From Thermodesulfovibrionales bacterium (GTDB lineage: Bacteria > Nitrospirota > Thermodesulfovibrionia > Thermodesulfovibrionales > CALJEL01), in contig JAOACK010000001.1 in assembly GCA_026417875.1 (NCBI GenBank), forward strand, positions 33,673 to 89,333: a DNA stretch of 55,661 nt, given 5' to 3'. The notes under the pieces are model-generated. The model searched no databases and was not told the origin of the DNA. It was given only the letters and a program-made list of their open reading frames with translations. Position 1 is the stretch's first letter; the number at the start of each line of letters is the position of its first letter. Shown one piece after another: positions 51,503 to 55,661 of this stretch. The position numbers were made by a program, and so were the translations under genes.

Positions 51503-52798
51503 CTATCTTTTCAGATTGACAAGTTCCTGAAGAAGCTCATCAGTTGTTGTAATGATCCTTGAGTTTGCCTGGAATCCTCTCTGGGCAGATATCATCTTTA
51601 CAAACTCCTCTGCAAGGTCAACATTGCTGAGTTCAAGGGTATTTGAAAGCACCCTTCCAAGACCTGAGGTTGAAGGCATACCAACAATTGGCTGGCCTGA
51701 ATCAAAGGACTCTGCATAGAGGTTACGTCCGAGCTTTGTTAGTTCAGTTGGTGCAAGAAATCTTGCGAGGGCTACCTGTGCCAGTGTCCTTGTCTGACCA
51801 TTGGTGAATATACCTGTTATTACTCCGTCCTCTGATATTATTATGTTTTTCAGAAACCCTGCTGGATACCCATCCTGGCTGAGATTCATAAGGCTGAATT
51901 CAGAGGCAAACTGTGTTGATGCATCAAGTCCATTTCCTGAAGGTGTTTCACTTGTTCCTATGCCATAATTAAATGTAATGGCCTGAGGTGAGGTTATACC
52001 TGCTCCAAAGTTAAAATTGATTGGTACTGAATTATCAGTGTTCAGTGAGCCATCAGCATTATAGATCAGGGTCTGAGTACCTGCATCAAGTAGCTGACCG
52101 GGATTAAGAGGATCGTTATAAACATAATGAACATCCCATGTGTTTGCACCTGTCTTAACGAAATAAAGTGTTATCTGATGAGGTCCTCCCTGAGAATCGT
52201 ACACTGTAACAGAAGAGGAAAAATTATAATTCTGGGGATCATTATTTATACCATCTCCATTTCCATCAAGTGTAAAAGGAGCAGCAGGTAATGTTGCCTG
52301 GGCATTGAGATTAATGGCGATGTTTACTGCCCTGGTCATATTTGCAGGCGTCTGCCTTGTTGCTATGGTGAGATTTCCGACAGTACCTGTGATATTTCCC
52401 GCTGCATCAGCAAGGTATCCCTGAAGAATCAAACCCTCCGGGTTCACTATATTTCCATTTTTGTCAATCTGGAACTGACCTGCCCTTGTATAGTATCTTG
52501 CGCCTCCATCAGTAACTATAAAGAATCCATCACCATCAATGGCGAGGTCAAGAGCACTTGCTGTTGATTCAAAAGAACCCTGTGTGAATAGAGGTGTGAT
52601 ACTACTGACAAGCACACCCCTACCAACCTGGGATGTGCCCACAAGTCCTGTAATTGTCTGGCTCAAGACATCTCCAAAGGCAACCCTGCTTGCCTTGAAA
52701 CCGATGGTATTCATATTGGCAATATTGTCACCAATAACGGATAGATAGGTCCCGTTGGCATTCATGCCGCTGATGGCTGTGTAAAGTGATGTGATCAT
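51503..52798 (-). CDS. flgE: Flagellar hook protein FlgE
   Basis: 431 residues. It starts MITSLYTAISGMNANGTYLS with NIANMNTIGFKASRVAFGD, and the end VDLAEEFVKMISAQRGFQA then LQELVNLKR is the FlgE terminus. The long middle has hook domains with a calcium-like acidic loop (DGNGDGINNDP, about 173-183). Forms the hook. Overlaps flgD by 4 bases. Confidence 0.95.
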   Translation of the reverse strand: MITSLYTAISGMNANGTYLSVIGDNIANMNTIGFKASRVAFGDVLSQTITGLVGTSQVGRGVLVSSITPLFTQGSFESTASALDLAIDGDGFFIVTDGGARYYTRAGQFQIDKNGNIVNPEGLILQGYLADAAGNITGTVGNLTIATRQTPANMTRAVNIAINLNAQATLPAAPFTLDGNGDGINNDPQNYNFSSSVTVYDSQGGPHQITLYFVKTGANTWDVHYVYNDPLNPGQLLDAGTQTLIYNADGSLNTDNSVPINFNFGAGITSPQAITFNYGIGTSETPSGNGLDASTQFASEFSLMNLSQDGYPAGFLKNIIISEDGVITGIFTNGQTRTLAQVALARFLAPTELTKLGRNLYAESFDSGQPIVGMPSTSGLGRVLSNTLELSNVDLAEEFVKMISAQRGFQANSRIITTTDELLQELVNLKR

Positions 52799-53196
52799 AA
52801 TACACCTCCTATTTCTTTAATATCTCCTAACTGGACCTTCTCACCACTGTCCAGTAAAAGATAGGTTGTGTTGTCCTCAAAGGTTATGCCTGTTACTGTT
52901 TTATATAAGGGTTCATCTCCAGTCCTGACCCTCTTACCGATTAAACTTATAGCCATGGTGTTCTGCAGAGAATTCTGATAGAGGAGAAGGTCATTCATCT
53001 GGCTTCTGAGATTCTGTAGCTCCTCGAGTGCACTGAATTGAGCGAGCTGGGCTGTCATGCCTGTACTGTCAAGGGGGTTGAGGGGATCCTGAAACCTCAA
53101 CTGGGTTATGAAGAGCCTCAGGAATTCATTCTTTGAAAGCTGTCTGCCAGGCATATTTTGTCCATGCACTGTACCACTCATTACATCCCTTATCAT
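52795..53196 (-). CDS. flgD: Flagellar hook capping protein FlgD (short form)
   Basis: 133 residues. FlgD N-terminal part: LSKNEFLRLFITQLRFQDPLN (about 20-40) and MTAQLAQFSALEELQNL (about 47-63). Only a short C-terminal strand part follows, without the Ig-like domain of enteric FlgD (231 aa); short forms occur in other bacteria. It caps the growing hook. Good GGAGGAAAAG site. Follows fliK by 17 bases. Confidence 0.9.
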   Translation of the reverse strand: MIRDVMSGTVHGQNMPGRQLSKNEFLRLFITQLRFQDPLNPLDSTGMTAQLAQFSALEELQNLRSQMNDLLLYQNSLQNTMAISLIGKRVRTGDEPLYKTVTGITFEDNTTYLLLDSGEKVQLGDIKEIGGVL

Positions 53197-53213
53197 CTTT
53201 TCCTCCTTTCATG

Positions 53214-54452
53214 TTATGCATATATGCTCAAGCCATTAATTAAAGGCTTATATCTTAGACCCTCATAGTTCTGAAATGGATAAACTTCTTTTTTACCTTC
53301 AATTCTGTTTCTTGGACCTGAGGTTCTTTCCCTTTCATCATTACTGTTTCTGCTATCCCTTAAACCCACTGTTAATGAACCAATATTGATGCCATCCCTC
53401 TGGAGCATAGAGATAATATTAAAGAGATTTCTTTCTATCACCTCCTTTGAGGGCAGCTCAAAGACGCTAATGTACCCCTTTATCACTCCTTTCTGTGAAT
53501 TGAGGGCAATCTCGAGTCGTCCAAGACCCTCAGGCTCTACAGAAACCCGTAAAGTCTGAATGTCCTTTTCATAATAGGAACTGAGTTTTTCTATCTTTTT
53601 TATTCTGGTATCAAGGTCTGTACCCAATTGCGTAATTGCTTTAATATCCCCTTTAGAACCATGAAATTCAATAGAGCCTGAGTGTAAGAAATCCAGAATC
53701 TGGTCTTTCTCCGTTAAAGTAAATCTTCTCTCTTTAAAGAAAGAATTACCACTGCTCATCTTCATCAGAGGTTCTGTGAGCGTTAAATCCTGAACCCGGC
53801 TCTTAAAAAATCCAGCAACAGTATCAGCAGCGGGATCAAGATCTCTTGTAACAATTTCGTAGAGTCCGGATGAGACCTTGGTAAGAGGTTCATAAAAACC
53901 ATGAATCATGATGTTTTCAGAAGTCCGAGCATCATTGGACAGCCCTGAGAGAGGTTGTCTGTTAAAAGAAGAGATATCAGATTTTTTAGATAAAAGGTTA
54001 GAGGTTCCGGAATGAAGGGATCCCGTCTGAAAGGCATTAAGGTTTTCGGTACTCTGAAACCCCGCACTGTTACTTTCACAGAATTTCAACGGAAACATAA
54101 TGACCTGTAATTCTTTGTCTTTATCTTTCAATTCAGGTAAATATCCATTATTAGGAAAAAAAATCTCTGGAGCAATCTTAACCTCTACACATGAAGTTTC
54201 CGCTGGTCGCACCGGTTCGCCGAAAAAATTTATTTTTTTAAAATCAGGTTTATCTTCATCCTTTGATTCAGAACTGAGCTCTGCACTTTCCGTAAAAGGA
54301 CAAGTATACTGCAATAGGTCAGGTTTTTCATTATCCCTCAGGATCTCTGCTTCGCAAAAAAGAAGCTTATAAAAAGAAGCTGGCATATTTCTGGTCATTT
54401 CATTAATCCTTTGAACAACCTCTGCATGCTGGAAGACCATCATAATATTCAT
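53214..54452 (-). CDS. fliK: Flagellar hook-length control protein FliK
   Basis: 412 residues. A long polar, poorly conserved N-terminal ruler (about 1-280), then the C-terminal Flg_hook domain with the hallmark VSVEPEGLGRLEIAL (about 304-318) and IERNLFNIISMLQRDGI. It measures hook length and flips FlhB. It has no Shine-Dalgarno; a sigma-54-like site places the mRNA start at the ATG. First gene of fliK-flgD-flgE. Confidence 0.88.
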   Translation of the reverse strand: MNIMMVFQHAEVVQRINEMTRNMPASFYKLLFCEAEILRDNEKPDLLQYTCPFTESAELSSESKDEDKPDFKKINFFGEPVRPAETSCVEVKIAPEIFFPNNGYLPELKDKDKELQVIMFPLKFCESNSAGFQSTENLNAFQTGSLHSGTSNLLSKKSDISSFNRQPLSGLSNDARTSENIMIHGFYEPLTKVSSGLYEIVTRDLDPAADTVAGFFKSRVQDLTLTEPLMKMSSGNSFFKERRFTLTEKDQILDFLHSGSIEFHGSKGDIKAITQLGTDLDTRIKKIEKLSSYYEKDIQTLRVSVEPEGLGRLEIALNSQKGVIKGYISVFELPSKEVIERNLFNIISMLQRDGINIGSLTVGLRDSRNSNDERERTSGPRNRIEGKKEVYPFQNYEGLRYKPLINGLSIYA

Positions 54453-54463
54453 AAAAAGGCATA

Positions 54464-54480
54464 TTCAATATTCATGCCAG
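54464..54480 (-). promoter_or_regulatory. Sigma-54-like promoter of fliK-flgD-flgE
   Basis: CTGGCATG-N4-TTGAA on the minus strand: GG (54478-54477), 10 bases, GA (54466-54465). Expected start at about 54453; the fliK ATG begins at 54452. Same TGGCATG-N4-TTGA pattern as fliL. Confidence 0.5.
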
Positions 54481-54529
54481 GAAATAAGATTGAAGGCAAA
54501 GCATTTTTAATAAAGCAAGAAGGAAAATT

Positions 54530-55000
54530 TTACCGCCGGGGAATATTTTTCTTACTTGATAGATGCCTTGTTATGGAAGAGACTTTCCCTGGATCCATTG
54601 TGGAGAGTATTGCAGCAGCCTTTCTTGGTTTCATCCTTTCAAGGATTCTTACTGCCGTAAGCTCATCAAGTGCACTCAGTCTCTCACCTGCTTCTTCAGG
54701 TGGCATTGATTCATAGACCTTAACAAGATATTCCATATTTTTAATATCCCGCTGTTCAATTTCATCAAGTATGGAATTTATTTTTTTCAGGAGCTCTGAG
54801 TATTTTTTTATCTTGAGCTCCAGGTCTCTCTTTAGTGCCGCAAGCCTTTCCTCTTCTACTTTTAAATTCCTTTCTCTTTCATCAAGCTCTTTCTGCCTTT
54901 TCTCAATTAAGGCAAGGAGTTCATCCTGACAGCGGACATTACCTGCTGTGCTAAAAAGCACAATTAAGATGGCAAAAAAGCAGGATATCAATCTTGTCAT
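54530..55000 (-). CDS. motE: MotE-like flagellar protein (MgtE N-terminal-like domain)
   Basis: 156 residues. Signal-like hydrophobic start (about 4-20), long coiled coil (about 28-90, rich in E, K, L), then an MgtE-N-like helical repeat: SMPPEEAGERLSALDELTAV and MKPRKAAAILSTMDPGKV (about 96-140). MotE in alphaproteobacteria is a periplasmic chaperone for the stator; similar genes after fliJ are common in many phyla. Overlaps fliJ by 4 bases. Confidence 0.8.
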   Translation of the reverse strand: MTRLISCFFAILIVLFSTAGNVRCQDELLALIEKRQKELDERERNLKVEEERLAALKRDLELKIKKYSELLKKINSILDEIEQRDIKNMEYLVKVYESMPPEEAGERLSALDELTAVRILERMKPRKAAAILSTMDPGKVSSITRHLSSKKNIPRR

Positions 55001-55428
55001 TCCCTGAGTCTCCTGATTATGAAATCAAAATCCATCTCCCTCTGTTCATCCTTTGATGCCTTTGTTAAACGTTCCCTGACAAGTCTTTTAAGAAGAATAT
55101 CAAGTAATTTTTTCTCTCTGCTTAACTCAAGTGCCTTTGCCTTTTTGGTCTCGAGATCATCTTCAAGGGCTTTTATCTGCCTCTTTTCCTTTGAGGCCTC
55201 TTTCTGAAGTTCAAAAAGAGAATTATAAAAAAGCTCAAGCTCCAATGGATTCATGGATGAAGCATGTGGCTGAAATCCTGCAAGAAGCCTGTCCATTGCA
55301 TTTTCAATACTGTTGAGATTCTCCTTACCCTGAGTAAGCTCCCTGTTTATCCTTTTAATCTCCCTGTCCATCTCTTCTTTAGCGTTTTCCTTAAGGTTTA
55401 TTATTCTCCTTATCCTCTTCTCTGTCAT
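54997..55428 (-). CDS. fliJ: Flagellar export protein FliJ
   Basis: 143 residues, fully helical coiled coil with short charged heptads and no membrane segment; FliJ is the antiparallel coiled-coil stalk of the FliHIJ ATPase. Sequence conservation is low, so the call rests on length, form and position directly after fliI. The start shares a base with the fliI stop. Confidence 0.82.
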   Translation of the reverse strand: MTEKRIRRIINLKENAKEEMDREIKRINRELTQGKENLNSIENAMDRLLAGFQPHASSMNPLELELFYNSLFELQKEASKEKRQIKALEDDLETKKAKALELSREKKLLDILLKRLVRERLTKASKDEQREMDFDFIIRRLRE

Positions 55429-55661
55429 CAGGACCTCCCTTTATCAAAAAGTAATATTAGATCCTGAATACTGTCTGAAAGATCACGGTGCTCATTCATA
55501 TCCTGTCTAATGTAGGCTCTCATTGAATCATACTTCTTCATGGCATAATCAACCTTTGGATTGGAACCCTCTTTATAGGCACCCAGGTTTATCATATCCT
55601 CAAATTTTTTATAAGTGGAATAGGCATCGATGAACTTCATTGCGTACTCTCTGTGCTGTCC
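55428..55661 (-). CDS. fliI: Flagellum-specific ATP synthase FliI, C-terminal end
   Basis: The frame is open to the window edge, so this is the last ~77 residues of a larger gene, not a small protein starting at the internal ATG. YSTYKKFEDMINLGAYKEGS then DYAMKKYDSMRAYIRQDM matches the C-terminal helices of FliI (usual pattern: LI.iGAY..G...D.A......FL.Q). FliI is the export ATPase. Confidence 0.9.
   Translation of the reverse strand, partial: GQHREYAMKFIDAYSTYKKFEDMINLGAYKEGSNPKVDYAMKKYDSMRAYIRQDMNEHRDLSDSIQDLILLFDKGRS

Noticed and set aside
55428-55640. Stand-alone 70-residue protein
   Set aside because: The frame continues to the window edge and matches the FliI C-terminus, so it is the end of a larger gene.

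Overview
The window is a 55.7 kb piece of an AT-rich bacterial chromosome with tightly packed genes, many start/stop overlaps (ATGA, TAATG, TGATG) and no rRNA, tRNA, CRISPR array or intact mobile element. The gene content suggests an anaerobic or microaerophilic diderm with polar-type flagella. The signs are a class II (B12-dependent) ribonucleotide reductase, an FmdE-type protein, a DUF362 ferredoxin, a rubrerythrin-like protein, a membrane-anchored multiheme cytochrome c, an Slp lipoprotein, P- and L-ring flagellar genes and FlhF/FlhG. A Nitrospirota lineage near Thermodesulfovibrio is my best guess. This is inferred from general character, not proven.

Left part (1-31 kb, mostly housekeeping). 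The window opens in an ABC ATPase gene followed by a DUF2318 membrane protein and a ResB-like protein, which look like part of a membrane iron/redox system. Next come a coiled-coil protein, an Slp lipoprotein, a zinc/manganese ABC transporter (znuABC type), an MFS exporter, tsaB-rimI, an inositol-phosphatase-family gene with nrdJ, a YprB-like exonuclease, a phosphoesterase, rho, a thioesterase, an 11-heme-motif cytochrome, an ABC-2 exporter, a DUF401 permease, truB, rplM-rpsI, argC-argJ and an RlmI-type methyltransferase. A strong terminator follows, preceded by its own promoter-like sequence; this is a candidate small RNA with a CCUCCCC segment. A minus-strand operon then runs nadE, lipoprotein, rubrerythrin-like, rsmI, radical SAM, small membrane protein, DUF362 ferredoxin. 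A LolD-type ATPase and an FmdE gene come next.

Right part (31-55.7 kb, flagella, all minus strand). From right to left: fliI (partial)-fliJ-motE; fliK-flgD-flgE; a spacer of about 500 bp with a decayed copy of the coiled-coil gene; a 16-gene run fliL-M-N-O-P-Q-R-flhB-A-F-G-fliA-cheY-like-HDOD-44 aa protein-coiled-coil/HTH protein; flgF-G-A-H-I-J; and flgM-N-K-L. FlgJ is a fusion of the rod-binding domain with an M23 endopeptidase. I see sigma-54-like promoters (TGGCAT-N5-TTG) before fliK, fliL and flgF and a sigma-28-like promoter before flgM. This gives a cascade: sigma-54 drives hook/basal body, export genes and fliA, and FliA then drives flgMNKL.

The most unusual cross-cutting signal is positional. 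Many operon-first genes have a perfect or near-perfect -10 box (often with an extended TGn) only 5-7 bases before the start codon and no Shine-Dalgarno sequence. The sigma-54 sites of flgF and fliK also place the predicted transcription start at the ATG. Genes inside operons mostly do have Shine-Dalgarno sites. This suggests regular use of leaderless mRNAs for operon-head genes.
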